A stretch of 64,000 nucleotides of DNA from Hibiscus mutabilis (GCA_019671005.1 CM033715.1:1984001-2048000), one strand, 5' to 3'; counted from the first letter of the stretch, positions 34,551-47,015 are shown. Notes: a model not told the origin generated them from the letters alone. Translations and numbers: made by a program.

Positions 34551-34713
34551 GAGCAAGCACATTTAGTCTGTTGGTCAAGCTGGACCATCTTTGTTCCCTC
34601 ATATTCTCTTAGTAATGATTCTAAACTTACTAGGAGTACCCCTTCTTTCTGCTAGAATTGTCATTTTTCTCTCTTTTAAATAAGATTAAGATTAAAATAA
34701 AAATTTGTCAAAA
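34551..34713 (+). repeat. SINE-like dispersed repeat, copy 3
   Basis: Starts GAGCAAGCACATTTAGTCTG, then GTTGGTCAAGCTGG (A-box-like), GATTCTAAACTTACTAGGAG (B-box-like), and a TCTCTCTTTTAAATAAGATT block. Ends AAATTTGTCAAAA. Confidence 0.55.
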
Positions 34714-35296
34714 TATCATATTAAAAAGTTAACCTGAAATATTAACACAATCAAGAATTTAATAGTAATATATTCAGTGTTAATCAAGATATAATGCATG
34801 TATTTTGCCATTATCTCATGTTTACTTTCTGGTTTTTACAAACTATAAATGGAAAATATAAATTCAAAGTAAGTTTAAATTATTAACGGGGTTGATCAAA
34901 GTAATAAGTAGCTTGGTATTGTTTAAGTAGATATTGAGCTTGAAGTTTTGCATATGTAAAAGTTTTCACTGAAAATTTACTCACAAAAATTAAGTGTGCA
35001 ACGTAAATTGATCCAAATTAACCAGGACAAAACTTAAAAAATCAGAAAAAGGTAAGTTTACAATATAATAAAACTGAAAAATAAAGCAAAGTAAATAGAG
35101 ATGGCTTGAGTGAAGGGATGACGTGGAATAACTTTTTGGAGGAGAAAAACCTAGAAAGTTGGTTTGAAAATTTTGTGTTTGGATATTTTACATAAGTTTT
35201 TTCCTATTTAAATTAACATTTTTATGGGAAATTAGACTTCGTTCAGATATATATACATTATAAATAAATTAAATTTTATTACTTGTAACTTCTTTA
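34714..35296. other. AT-rich intergenic DNA
   Basis: No gene seen. Confidence 0.4.
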
Positions 35297-36113
35297 AGGC
35301 TTATATATCATATTAGTACTTAAAGTATATTAATTTTTTATTTTGGTAAAGTATACTTTTTGGTTAAATTAGGTACCTAAAGTATACTTTTTGGTCAAAA
35401 TAGGTACTTAAAGTATTTTTTCGTCAGATTAAGTGCCTAATGTATATTTTTTTGTCAAAATAAATACCTAAAGTATATTTTTCGTTAAAATAGGCACATA
35501 ATCTATTTTTTAATTAGGGTAATTATTCTATACACAAGCATTTGTGCGCCTTAGTTTTGGGGTTATGGACTTTGTTTATGGTTTAAAGTTTAGGGGTTTA
35601 AGTGTAGTAGTTTTGAATTTAGGGGTTTTGATAGAATTTTGGGTTTAGAGTTAAAGTTTAAGGTTTATAGGTTAAACCCTAAATCCTTACCCATATTACC
35701 CTAAACCCTAAAATTTAACCATGAATCCTAAATTCTAAACCCCTACACTAAAACCACTAAACTCTAAATCTTAAACTAAAACCCTAAACCCTATAATTAA
35801 GGCACTTGTAGAAACAAAAAGCTTCCACCTCCCGTGTATATGATAATAATCCTTTAAGTAATGTCACATGACAATTTTTAGGAACCTATATAAAAATATG
35901 TATACTTTAAGTACTTATTTTAACTTAAAAAATACTTTAGATACCTATTTTGATCAAAAATAGTTTAGGTACCTATTTTGACAAAAAATTATACTTTAAG
36001 TACCTAGTTTAACCAAAAAAATATACTTTAAGTACTTATTTTGACAAAAAATACTTTAGGTACCAAAATAAAAAAATTAGTATACTTTAAGTACTAATAT
36101 AATATATAAGCTT
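35297..36113. mobile_element. Foldback element with long arms, nested insert in the middle
   Basis: GGCTTATATATCATATTAGT at the left pairs with ACTAATATAATATATAAGCT at the right, and about 200 bp of each arm pair. Both are built from AGGTACTTAAAGTATA modules. A second element (35515-35853) occupies the centre. Confidence 0.75.
35515..35853. mobile_element. Palindromic element with telomere-like words, copy B
   Basis: GGGTAATTATTCTATACACA at the left pairs with GTGTATATGATAATAATCC at the right. Just inside are TTGTGCGCCTTAG and AATTAAGGCACTTGT. The left half has GTTTAGGG-like words and the right half CCCTAAAC-like words. Confidence 0.65.
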
Positions 36114-36731
36114 TTTTTAATTTGATCAATATTTTTGTTTTAAAAGGAAGGAGATGGATAAGTCGGTGAGTGACCTGGCAAGTCATAAGAGGAAAAAATT
36201 ATTATAAAGGTATGACTCTTCACGTCATAGTCTTTTTTAATAATAATTTTTTATTTTATTTTTTTAAGGTAAATTTTTATTTTTTTCTTACGAGTCATTA
36301 AAAAGCGAGTAATTACTTAAAAGTAACGTTAAAATAAATAAATTTTATTGAATGAACCATAAATAACATGATAAACCGAGATCATCTAATAATTTCTTAA
36401 TGAGATAAAACAACAGCAAAGGCCAAGATACATGAATATGCCAGATCATCCCTGGAAGACACGTCCGTGACTTTGGCTTTGTTTAACAAACCAAACACGC
36501 CACACTTCCCACTATAATAATCCCACATGGCAATCTCTCCCTCCACTCCCATTTATTATTTATTGCACGTGGATTTTAATACCTAATTTAAAAATTCTAA
36601 AATCGAATGATTTTAAACAGTTTTATCTGCAACGAGTATGCGTATTATCAAAGAATTAAAAAAAGTATAAATAAATATTATGTTGTAAGAGATTCACTAA
36701 ATAACCGATTGACAAATAATGCCCATATTAC
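36114..36731. other. Intergenic DNA
   Basis: No gene supported. A less AT-rich patch lies at 36430-36570. Confidence 0.4.
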
Positions 36732-36994
36732 GAGAAATTATATTATAAGTAATTCTCGCCATGTCATCCATGAGACCGACCAATAAAAATTACTAATCTC
36801 ATTATTTTTTTTATGCCATATTTTTATCAAGTGAATCTTCACTCATATTAACTGTAAAGCAATTTTAAAAACATTTTTTTCCGAGTGAAGATTCACTTGA
36901 TAAAAACATGATAGAAAAATAATGAGATGAATTATTTTTATTAGTTGGTCTCATAGATGACGTGACGTGAATGATGTATGATATAATTTTTCTC
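36732..36994. mobile_element. Foldback MITE with about 110-bp arms
   Basis: The left arm (GAGAAATTATATTATAAGTA, CATGTCATCCATGAGACCGA, TTTTTATCAAGTGAATCTTC) pairs along its length with the right arm (GAAGATTCACTTGATAAAAA, GGTCTCATAGATGACGTGAC). The loop is short. ATATTA occurs on both flanks (36725-36730, 36995-37000), a possible target duplication. The right end is also seen alone near 47585-47640. Confidence 0.75.
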
Positions 36995-37000
36995 ATATTA

Positions 37001-38795
37001 TTTAATTTTGTATAGGTTCAAATCCTAATATTTATCTTAACAATATAATATTTATGTATTTAATAAAAATATTAACTTATAAAGATTATTAAAAGTAATT
37101 TAAAAGTCCAACTTATAAAAAATGAACTTTTAGATTTTAGAATTTCAAAAATAGAAAATAAGGTGATATTTTTCACTCCATTGTAAAATATAAAAAAAGA
37201 AGAAAAGTCGTTTGAAAGAGAAAAAAAGGAGAGGCGTTGAGAGTTGAAATCCTTACACGTGGCGGAGACTAGAAATTTCATGACCGAGTAAATATGTGAA
37301 AAGATTTCCGACACGTTTCCTTTTCATTTTGTTTTTCTTTGATTTGTTATTTTTTTTAAGAAAAATATCTTCCATTCAATTATTACACTATTTGAGATTA
37401 TTTATTCAGTTTCCTTTATTACCCAAAATAAAATAATAAAAGTTTAATACCGAATTATACTTTTTTTCCAAAATTAATTTTTTAAATAATTTTGTGACAA
37501 AACGTGTTAACCTAATCCAAATAGTTTATATATAAATAAGATCATTGAAAATTTCTATAATAATATTTAAAAAAATCGTTATTTTTTAAATAATAACTTT
37601 ATAATTTAATTACATATTAAAATATAGCTTTTAAACTTGAGTTATATATATTATTCTTTCTTCAAATGTTTACATATAACATTTTAAACACATTTAAAAA
37701 AATAAACATATATTTATTGAGTGATTAAAGATAAAATACAAACATACGTATTGTCTTTGCATTTATTTTTCTTTGACGCGTATCATATGTGCATATAAAT
37801 TTCCTTTATTTTTATTATAGTGTCTCACAATTTAAGTTGACCGTATTTTACTATTTAAAAAACACAAAAAGAGCAAATATATTTGACCTGTTGGCCAAAT
37901 TACTTATTTTTATTCCTTATATTATTGTAAATTATGGGTATGAGACTTATTAAGAGTACTTCATTCCTTCACCAAAAGTTCACATTCTCCTCCCCTCAAA
38001 GATTGAAATTAAATTTATGGTTTATTATAAAAGCACAAAAAGAGATATTTATGTAAATAATGACTAAATAATACCATTTCAATAAATGATAATGCCTAAA
38101 AGAATCAAATAAAAACAAAAACAATTCATTATTTGTTCTTTTAGAATAATAAATCAGCAATTTATCAAATTATTTATTTAAATGTTTTTTTCGAACGTCT
38201 TTATACTATCCAAAATCCCCGTACTCATCCTATGCGAAGCGACTAAAAAGAATTAAAAATTAATATTAGTGACAAATGCAAAATTTATGCTAAAGGATAT
38301 GAACTTTAAAAAGATATTAAAAATTTAGGTATGTAATTCTAAAATTCTAGAGATATAGAATTAAATTATTAATGAAAAATTACAAAAAAATATTTAAATA
38401 ATATCAAAATTAAAAAGTTTTATATATGCCACTGCATAGTTTATCGGTACATCCTTAACTATACTATTGAGACTACTCTTAATTAATAATCCATAAAATA
38501 ATAAAAAAGGCTGACATTGAATGATTAAATAGTAATTACAACATTAGTGATTAGATAAACACTAATCTAAATACTAAACAAGGTAAGACTAACTTATCCA
38601 ATCTCTCATTTATTATATTCATAACTCCAAAAAATTAAATAAATAAATGTAAAACAAAAAAAAGTAACCGCGGCTCTACAGTGGGATCGGACAGAACAGA
38701 ACAGAAAGAGAAAGAGTCGGTTACAGAAAGAGTCCTGGACATAATTATGCACACGCATCGAATCTGGACCCTTGAAACCAATGCCTTAACGCACG
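37001..38795. other. Intergenic DNA upstream of the TPS gene
   Basis: AT-rich, with a SINE-like copy at 37871-38015. From 38660 the base composition rises toward the TPS promoter. No separate gene seen. Confidence 0.4.
37871..38015 (+). repeat. SINE-like dispersed repeat, copy 4, 3' end decayed
   Basis: GAGCAAATATATTTGACCTG then TTGGCCAAAT (A-box-like), TATGAGACTTATTAAGAGTA (B-box-like block), and a CTCCCCTCAAAGATTG block. The usual TTTGTCAAA end is not clear. Confidence 0.5.
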
Positions 38796-38803
38796 TATAT
38801 AAA
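38796..38803 (+). promoter_or_regulatory. TATA box of the TPS gene
   Basis: TATATAAA within CACGTATATAAACAGC, 338 bp before the ATG. A pyrimidine-rich stretch follows from about 38820, a typical plant transcription start zone. Confidence 0.6.
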
Positions 38804-38890
38804 CAGCTTGCTCTCAATCTCACTCTTTTCGTTCTTATCCTCTCCGCTTGCTTCTTTCCTTGCTTAAGAGCTCTTTTCTCTGTTTTATTT

Positions 38891-38962
38891 ATGAAATGCG
38901 AATCGATATCTTTGATTCAAATCTCTGAAAGATTCAGATTTCTTCGTTATAATTTTCTATAA
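38891..38962 (+). other. Upstream ORF 1 in the TPS leader
   Basis: ATG at 38891 gives 23 residues (starts MKCESISLIQ) and stops at 38960-38962. A second ATG at 38896 in another frame gives ten codons. Confidence 0.45.
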
Positions 38963-39052
38963 ATGTATAAACACGTAATAAACCCAGACCTGCAATTCAA
39001 TCCTGTGTTTTCGAAATCAATGAAAGCAAGTTCCTTTCGTCTTCTTCATTGA
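38963..39052 (+). other. Upstream ORF 2 in the TPS leader, abutting ORF 1
   Basis: ATG at 38963 follows the stop of ORF 1 with no gap and encodes 29 residues (starts MYKHVINPDL). It ends 88 nt before the main ATG. This assumes an unspliced leader. Confidence 0.45.
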
Positions 39053-39140
39053 TTCTTTCAATACCCTTTGTGTTGTTTCTTTGATTTGATATAGAATTTT
39101 ACAGTTGGGTTTGCCCGTTTGTGTTGTTTGATCTCGAAAT

Positions 39141-41839
39141 ATGGTTTCCAGTTGTTGTTTAGACCAATTCAACATGTTGTCTACCGATGATTTCCGGGTC
39201 ATGGATCGGATCCCCCGAGTCATTAAGGCGCCCGGATTCGTGTCTGAATTCGAAGATGAGGAGCAGCAAAGCATGCGGCGGAAAAGGGTTATCGTCGTTT
39301 CCAACCAGTTGCCTTTACGTGCGTGGAGGGACTCGGTCTCCGGAGAATGGTGCTTCGAATTCGACGAGAACGATCTCCTCGCCCAGCTGAAAGACGCTTT
39401 CCCTCCCGATACCGAGGTGAGGTACGTCGGAACTTTGAGAGCCGACGTCGATGCAGCGGATCAAGACGCGGTGGCCCAAGTTCTCCACGACAAGTTAAGC
39501 TGCGAAACCATATTTCTCCCCGTGGAGATGCGGAACTTGTTCTATCACGGCTTTTGTAAGCACTATCTCTGGCCTTTGTTCCATTACATGATGCCGATGC
39601 CGGGGACCAACGGCGTACGTTTCGACCGAGCACAGTGGACGGCTTACGTTTCCGCTAATAAAATATTTGCCGATAAAGTGCTTGAAGTTATGTTTAGAGA
39701 CGATGAAGATGGGGATCGTGTATGGGTGCATGATTATCATCTCATGGCTTTACCTACCTTTCTGAGGAGACGGTGCAATCGGGTAAAGCTTGGGTTTTTT
39801 TTACACTGCCCGTTCCCTTCATCTGATATTTATAAAACTTTACCTGTTAGAGATGATATTCTTAGAGCTTTGTTGAATTGTGATTTGATTGGATTCCATA
39901 CGTTTGATTATGCAAGGCACTTCTTGTCTTGTTGTAGAAGGATTCTTGGTTTGCATTCTGAGTCCAATAGGGGGCACATTGCTCTAGAATATTATGGTAG
40001 GCCTGTGACTATCAAGATTTTGCCTGCTGGGATTCATATGGGGCAGCTTGGATATGTCATCGCGGAGGAAAACACCCTTCGGATGGTTAAGGAGTTGAAG
40101 GATCGGTTCGAGGGGAGAATTCTGATGATCAGCGTCGATGATTTGGATTTGTTTAAAGGAATTCCTCAGAAGTTTTCAGCTGTCGGGGAGCTTTTGGATA
40201 GGAATCATGAATTGAGGGGTAAGGTGGTTTTGGTACAGATTACGAATCCGGCGAGGAGTTTAGGCCGGGATGTGCAACTTCTTCTGGATGAGGCCAATGG
40301 CATTGCCAAGGAGGTTAATGCTAAATATGGGGAGCCTGGCTACGAGCCTATAGTTTTCATGAAGGGACCAATCACTACACGGGAGAAGCTTGCATATTAT
40401 GCGGTTGCCGAGTATTGTGTTGTGACTCCTGTGAGAGATGGGATGAATTTAGTGCCTTATAAGTATACTGTTTGTAGGCAGGGTTGCCCTGCTTTAGATA
40501 AGGCTTTAGGGGTTGATGAAAACTCACCTCCCAAGAATAGTGTGATCATTGTCTCCGAATTCATTGGCTGCTCACCTTCGCTCAGCGGGGCAATCCGCGT
40601 CAATCCATGGGACATTACTGAAATGGCTACTGCAATGTGTACGGCCATTACTTTGCCGGACACGGAAAAACACTTGCGCCATGAGAAACATTACAAGTAT
40701 ATTAGCTCTCATGATGTTTCTTACTGGGCTCAGAGTTTCGATCAGGACCTTGTGAGAGCTTGTAGAGATCATTATCACAAGAGGTATTGGAGAGTTGGAC
40801 TCGGGTTCGCATTTAGGCTTGTTGCCATGGAGCCAAACTTCAGGAAGCTTTCAGGGGATACTCTCAACTCTGCCTACAAGATAACCAATAGCCGACTGAT
40901 CCTTTTGGACTATGATGGCACTATGATGCCACCGACTTCAGTAAACAAGGGGCCTAGTCATGAAGTTATTTCAGTCCTGAATCGATTATGCAGTGACCCG
41001 AAAAACATTGTTTTTATCGTGAGCGGCAGAGATCGGGGCACCCTGAGCAAGTGGTTTTCTTCATGTGAGAAATTGGGCATTGCAGCTGAGCATGGATACT
41101 TTATAAGGTAATGTTTTAAATTTTGTACTCATTTAATCCATGATATGTTGCAATATCTGTTTCTTGATCGATGATATCGTTTCTTCTGATTTGGTAGGTG
41201 GACTAGGGACTCCCCATGGGAAACCTCCCACTCGATGGACTTGAGTTGGAAAGAGGTTGTTGAACCAATAATGCAACTTTACACAGAAAAAACTGACGGG
41301 TCGTGCATGGAGAACAAAGAAACTGCAGTCGTCTGGCACTATCAAGACGCCGACCCTGATTTCGGCTTATGGCAAGCTAAGGAGCTTCATGACCACTTGG
41401 AGAGTGTCCTGGCCAATGATCCTGTGGTTGTTAAAACGGGGGAACACATAGTTGAGGTTAAGCCACAGGTACGAAGTGTTCTCAGAATCTCTAGAAATGT
41501 ATTTACTTTCATTGGCTTGTGGTTTAAAGTGTTGTTCCTTTTTATGTGGAACTGCAGGGAGTGAGCAAAGGCATTGTTGTGGAAAATGTGATCTCAAGCA
41601 TGAGAAGTAAGGGCAAAGCACCAGATTTTCTGCTTTGCATAGGAGATGATCGATCGGACGAAGATATGTTCGAGAGCATTGCTCGCTCGTCTGCCAGCCC
41701 TATTTTTCCCACCATAGCAGAGGTATTTGCATGCACGGTTGGTCTAAAACCAAGTAGGGCAAAATACTATGTCGATGACATCATTGATGTCATCGGACTG
41801 CTACGAGGGGTTCCGGAAGCATCGGTACAGCCAAACTGA
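39141..41839 (+). CDS. TPS11: Class II trehalose-phosphate synthase/phosphatase-like protein, TPS11 type
   Basis: Three exons, 39141-41107, 41198-41468 and 41558-41839, all with GT-AG junctions that keep frame, give 839 residues. The class has two domains: a GT20 trehalose-6-phosphate synthase-like region (about 45-540) and a HAD-type phosphatase region (about 585-830). The active-enzyme motif VDRLDxxKG reads VDDLDLFKG at 332-340, so the arginine is replaced, as in plant class II proteins, which mostly lack synthase activity and are thought to be regulatory. The phosphatase motifs DYDGT (590-594), SGR (628-630) and GDDRSDED (775-782) are intact. Wording such as VVLVQITNPARS and SRLILLDYDGTMM points to TPS11 within the class. 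Two coding introns are usual for class II. The protein is expected in the cytosol, in sugar signalling. No defect seen. Confidence 0.93.
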
Positions 41840-44451
41840 CTTAGAGAAAAATTGGAAAAAAGAAACGATAACCAAAGAAAGGGTACAATGTTTACATCAG
41901 GATTTGTTTAGGGCTGATGATATAGGAAACCTTGTGCAGACTATACCTTTAACAGATTCCATTACTTAGAAACGCTATACTCTGCTTGTTCATGTTCTTT
42001 TATTATAATTTTTAAATATCAAGCAAAGTTCTGAATTTGTCAAAGAATTTGCCCTTTTGTTTTTACAATACTTTCAATCATCTGTGTCAGCTGCAAATAT
42101 AGAATCCATATCATAATTTGATATGCTTCAATTATGTCCAAGTTGTAGGATGTAATCTTAAAAACTAAAAATCGCAAAGGCAAATTACAAATTACACCGA
42201 ATATCATTTGTATCGATTATATCATCGAATTTTAAATTTATTAATATTATCTTAATATTAAATTTTAATTTAAGTTTTAATTATACTATTAAAATCTCTT
42301 TACATTATCACACATAGATTGCCTTTTTTTTTTGCACATAAGCACACAGACTATTAAGATCTTTTGCACTTAAGCACACAGACTATTAAAATTTATCCAC
42401 ATAATTAATTTTAGTGATCCGATGATATAATTAAAATCTAAATTTAGTAGTACAACTGATATTAAACTTATAGTTTAATAGTATCTGATATACCTTTTTT
42501 ATTAATAATTACAAATTAAATTTAATTTGAATAATTAACTTGCAAACAAAGTTGTCCCAATAACAAAAAACAAGAATGGAAACAGTTATCTTAACTTGTA
42601 CACAGTGCAGTCTCTTAGCGGGAATAATATGATCTTCCACTAAGAGCCCTGTCTTTTACGTTTATAGCTTTAATAAATTTTCGAGTGACAACCTTATAAG
42701 TTAATGAATGCGTCTTATTATTTTAATTGTATTTAAAGTGTTCTTTTAATAAAATAATAAAAATAATAAAATATTAAATTAATTATTTATAGTAATAAAA
42801 CATGCTTTCATTTTACAGGTTTATTTTTTTATTTTTAAGTTTTTGTTTATGACCTCAAAATGTCAAAAACAGCTCTGCGTGTACAGGTAACTAGAACATG
42901 ATTCAAAGGCTTTGACTTTGATTAGGTTAATTACATAACTTGTATGCGAATTTAAGATGCTGTTGACAGGCACAGCTTACCGAGAAAAAAGATCAATCCC
43001 TTGAGTTTGGAGAAATGAACCTGGCACTTGCTTTTTGTATTGAAACTTTTATAAATTCCTAATTTTGACTGAATGATTCAAACTTAGGCCGCTTACCATG
43101 GTTCTATTTCGAGCAGCCTAATGTTACCAAGTCAATGTGGGATTGATCCTTAATTACATCCACATATTCTGGTCATATTAGGTACTATTCTCTTACGAAA
43201 CCAAATCAAACATATTTGTCGATCGGGATTTAATTCGATTAACACTGATATTGTTGTAGTATCTTGAAGGTTATGAGTTTGATTATTTTTAAGCACAATT
43301 ACTTTCTAGCACAGCCGTCTTAAAGGTTTTAGGGACCCTAAGCGAAAATAGACCTATAAAACAAAAGTATATTCTATTACCTTGAATAATTAATTTAAAC
43401 TTTTATTGATAAACTATTGTTTTTATTGTTTTGTTAAGAAAACAACTCAAATATAACTTGTTGGGAAAACGTGATAAAATAGTAACTTTGAGCCATATTT
43501 TGAATGTGTAAAGGTAGAGATTCGAATAAGGATTCGATTGGATCTCATTCTAATCTATGAGACCTTTACAACGGTATCTCATATGCTCAAAACGGGTGAG
43601 TAATGAATGAGAAATTGATGTTCAAAGTAAGGAGGTGTGAATTGAGAAAAGGAAATGGAAACCTCTAATCCCACATTGATGGCATAAATCGAATGAGAAG
43701 TGTTTATATACATTTACTCACTTAAACAAATTTCTAATCGATTGGATCAATATTTCACTATCGGAAGGGGCAAATTTCTAAGCTTGACGAGTAATTGGAA
43801 AGAACCTTTTGACTTAAGCAATAAGCACTCTGATATAAATTATAAAGGGTTAACCATTTTTAGTGGCGAGCCGCAACCAACGGTTGTTGATAGTGATCGA
43901 CGACGGTGATGAGCGGCGACTAGTAGCAATGGGCTTTGGTCAGATTCAAGGGTTAAATTGATATATTATCTAAAGTTTAAATATTTAATAAATTTTTTTC
44001 ATCTAAAGTCTAGTGAACAAATTAATATTTTATTGGTTGAATTAAAAATAAATCTTTTTTATTGACGTGTCACGTCATCAAATTAACAACATTTAACATC
44101 TCAGTGACCAGAATATTATTTTTTAAAAAATAATGTAAATGGTCAAAACGTTTTAAAACGATAACGTAAGTAACTAAAATATTACTTTTTAAATCGCATG
44201 AGCAAAACTAAACACTCATAAAATAAAAGTGATCATTGCAATAATTTACCCTAAAATTTATGTTTTTAACATTATAATTTGTACGGTATATTAAGATTTA
44301 TAATTATTTATTAAAGTTTTTAAAATCGTAATCAAATTTTTAAAGTTTAAAAATTTGGAATCTGTTAGAAAGTTTGGTACTTAAAAATTTTCGTATTCGT
44401 TAGAAATGTTGGATATTCATTAAATATTTTGGGCAACGAAAATATATGATG
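41840..44451. other. Intergenic DNA after the TPS gene
   Basis: The 3' UTR of the TPS gene probably ends before about 42150. A short duplication, AAGCACACAGACTATTAA, occurs twice near 42340 and 42373. The region 43460-43690 has a CCCACATTGATGGCATAAAT word of the type seen in plant terminal-repeat elements, but no partner was found. No gene. Confidence 0.4.
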
Positions 44452-44790
44452 AACTGGCGGTAGAAACATTTGTTTCCACAAGCGCCTTAGTTTTAGGCGT
44501 TAAGGATCTAGTTGAGACTTTATAGTTTAGGGTTTAGAATTTAAAGTATGCCGTTAGAATTTAGGGTTTAGTGTTATGGTATATGGTTTAGAGGTTAAGG
44601 TTTAGGTTTTGGGTAATATGGTAGAGATTTAGATTTTTACCTATAAAACTTAAAATTTCACCTTAAGCTCTAAATTTAAATTACAATTCTTAAATTTTAA
44701 GCACATAAACCTAAAGCTCTAAACTATAAACCCTAAACTAAATCTTTAAATTAGGGCGCTTGTGAAAATAAAATGTTTCTATCGTAGTTT
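44452..44790. mobile_element. Palindromic element with telomere-like words, copy C
   Basis: GGTAGAAACATTTGTTTCCA then CAAGCGCCTTAG at the left. AGGGCGCTTGTG then AAATGTTTCTATCG at the right is the inverted partner. The interior reads TTTAGGGTTTAGAATTT on the left and ATAAACCCTAAACTAAA on the right. Confidence 0.7.
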
Positions 44791-45802
44791 TGTATTCATT
44801 ACAAATTTTAGGTATCCATCAGAATATTGGTATTAAATTATAGTTTGTGGTCAACATCTATTAATGAATAGTCAACGACGATCAATATTAAACAAAATAT
44901 TTTGATATTGATCAGTGTTCATTCATCTCAGATAAATCACGTATGAACTGTAAGAAAGTCAATTATTAATGTGTCATCGTTATATTTATTTTTATGTTAG
45001 TGATGATGGCGTTTAAAACACATTTTTAAATTACAAAGCAAAAATTAAATAATAATATACAATACTCTATTACAATATTAGCCCCCAAATACCCAAACCT
45101 AACCTGCAAAACCCAATAACCTGAGTGGCACAGAACCCAAATTGGCCCAAGACCTAAACAATTCAGTCAGCTAACCCTAGCCACTAACCATAATCCTCAA
45201 ACCAGTTAACCATAAAAAATAAATTTGTGAAATTATAGTTTTCTTTTTTTATATAATTATTCTAGCGTCTTAATTTTTATTTTTAATAAATAAATTATTT
45301 ATTATATTTTTTAATTATAAGTAAATAAATACTAAATTCTAAAAATAAAGATTTAATCTAAAAAAATCAAGTCAGATGTGGTACCTATTTTAGCCTATAT
45401 TGCGACCTGACCCGGACCCGTAAACTTGTAATAATTAACGGGCTAGATACTCCTCTAAAAAAATAAACAAATTTAATTACTTTCTATTAGATCAATTGGT
45501 TAATAAATCAAATATTATAAATCGAGTATTTTTAAACACCCCTGATCATACTCATGAAATAGGGGCGCATGCATATTACTCATAGAAGATGAGCTCATGT
45601 ATATCAAAGGTCCAGGGTAACCCTTCAAGCACCCTATTTTTATCCTTATAAGAGCCAAACTTAATAGACTAATACATAGGTATGGAACTTGTGTATTTCG
45701 TTAACTTGTAGATACTAAGTAACATAGTTATCATTAGGAGCTCATATAAATCAAAGCTCAAAGTCCTAATTATTTTTAATATTTAATATTAAGGATTTGT
45801 TT
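44791..45802. other. AT-rich intergenic DNA
   Basis: No gene seen. A higher-C patch of ACCCAAACCTAACC type lies at 45080-45210. Confidence 0.4.
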
Positions 45803-45966
45803 TTTTTACAAAATTTAATACTAATCATAATCACATTTAGAGGAGAGAGGAAAGGGAGACCCTAAAGTAATGAAAATGGTGTTCTTGATGGGTCTAGAAA
45901 TTATAACCTAAGAAAAATTAAAGAACAAATATGATCAGATTGGCCAACCAGCCAAATGTGTTTGCT
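45803..45966 (-). repeat. SINE-like dispersed repeat, copy 5
   Basis: Minus strand: GAGCAAACACATTTGGCTGG, TTGGCCAATCTG (A-box-like), GGTTATAATTTCTAGACCC (B-box-like), CTCTCTCCTCTAAATGTGA, and an AAATTTTGTAAAAAAAAC tail. This is the best preserved copy. Confidence 0.6.
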
Positions 45967-45997
45967 CTATTAGAGATTTATTCTTAAAAGTTAATTG

Positions 45998-46700
45998 TTT
46001 TTATATTTATTATTAATGGACCAATTTTTCAATACTTGTTGTTAGGAGCTTATTTTTTTAACACTTGTTATTGGGTTCAATTTGTTTTCCAGTATTTATT
46101 ATTAGGAGTTTACTTTTAAAATTCAACTTTTTCAATATTTGTATTAAGAGTCCAATTTTTTCCTACGCTTGTTATTAGAGGTCCAATTTTTTCAGTACTT
46201 GTTATTAGAGTTTTAATTTTTTTCAATACTTGTTATTAAATGCTCAATTTTTTCTCAATATTTGTTATTAGAGGCATACTGTTAAAATTTATTTTTTCAG
46301 TATTTGTTATTAGGGGACTATTTTTTTCAATATTTGTTATTAGAGGTAAACATTTTTCTAATATTTGTTATTAGGAGCATAGTCTTAAAATTTAATTTCT
46401 TTTTACAATATTTGTTATTAGAAAACCGTTTTTTTTTTCTAATACTTGTTATTAGGGGCTCAATTTTCCTTAATATTTGTTATTAGTGACATGCTATTAA
46501 AATTCATTTTTTCTAATATTAGAGGCCCAGTTTTATTCAATACTTAGTATTGTGGGTATAATTTTTTCCAAGATTTATTATTAGAGACATACTCTTAAAA
46601 TTTGATTTTTTCCAACATTTGTAGTTAGAGACTCAATTTTTTTCTAATATATGTTATTACCTACTTTTAAAATTTATATTTTTTAATACTTATTATTTAG
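45998..46700. repeat. AT-rich minisatellite, about 20 units
   Basis: A core close to AATACTTGTTATTAGAGGC, followed by a T-rich spacer (often CAATTTTTT), recurs about 20 times with irregular spacing of roughly 30-45 bp. A longer spacer with ACTTTTAAAATT recurs every few units, hinting at a higher-order pattern. Units diverge most at the right end. Confidence 0.85.
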
Positions 46701-46834
46701 GCCACTAAGACCTCAGAAACGGCTCTGCTAAAGATTTGGAGGGTATGTAAATCTTACATTAGATAGAGAAGTGATTCAAGTTGGACTTATAAAAAGTTTT
46801 TTTTTCTCTCATGTTGAATGGTAGAATGATAAGC

Positions 46835-47015
46835 ATGGGCGGAGCCACAAGCATAGAGACGCCCAAAATTTTTGAAAATTTATATTTTTCTATACAATTT
46901 GTATATAAAAAATTAAAATATATATATAATTGACACCTTTTTATGAATAAATTGACATCTCTTAAATTCTTTCAAGAAAATGACACATTTTAAATAAATT
47001 ATTGGGTCCGCCCTT
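46835..47015. mobile_element. MITE with GGGCGGA ends
   Basis: GGGCGGAGCC (46837-46846) pairs with GGGTCCGCCC (47004-47013) except at one or two positions. The interior is AT-rich with AATTGACACCT and AAATTGACATCT words. Confidence 0.5.

Noticed and set aside
38681..38962. Plus-strand open frame of 93 codons before the TPS gene
   Set aside because: It starts upstream of the TATA box, so it is not carried as a whole on the TPS transcript. Only its last 24 codons (upstream ORF 1) remain relevant.
39289..39633. Minus-strand and alternative-frame ORFs inside the TPS first exon
   Set aside because: All overlap the conserved TPS frame and are rich in Arg/Ser from out-of-frame reading of GC-rich codons.
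45998..46700. CRISPR-like array
   Set aside because: Repeats are imperfect, spacing is irregular, spacers are T-rich and related to each other, and the sequence is plant nuclear DNA; it is a minisatellite.
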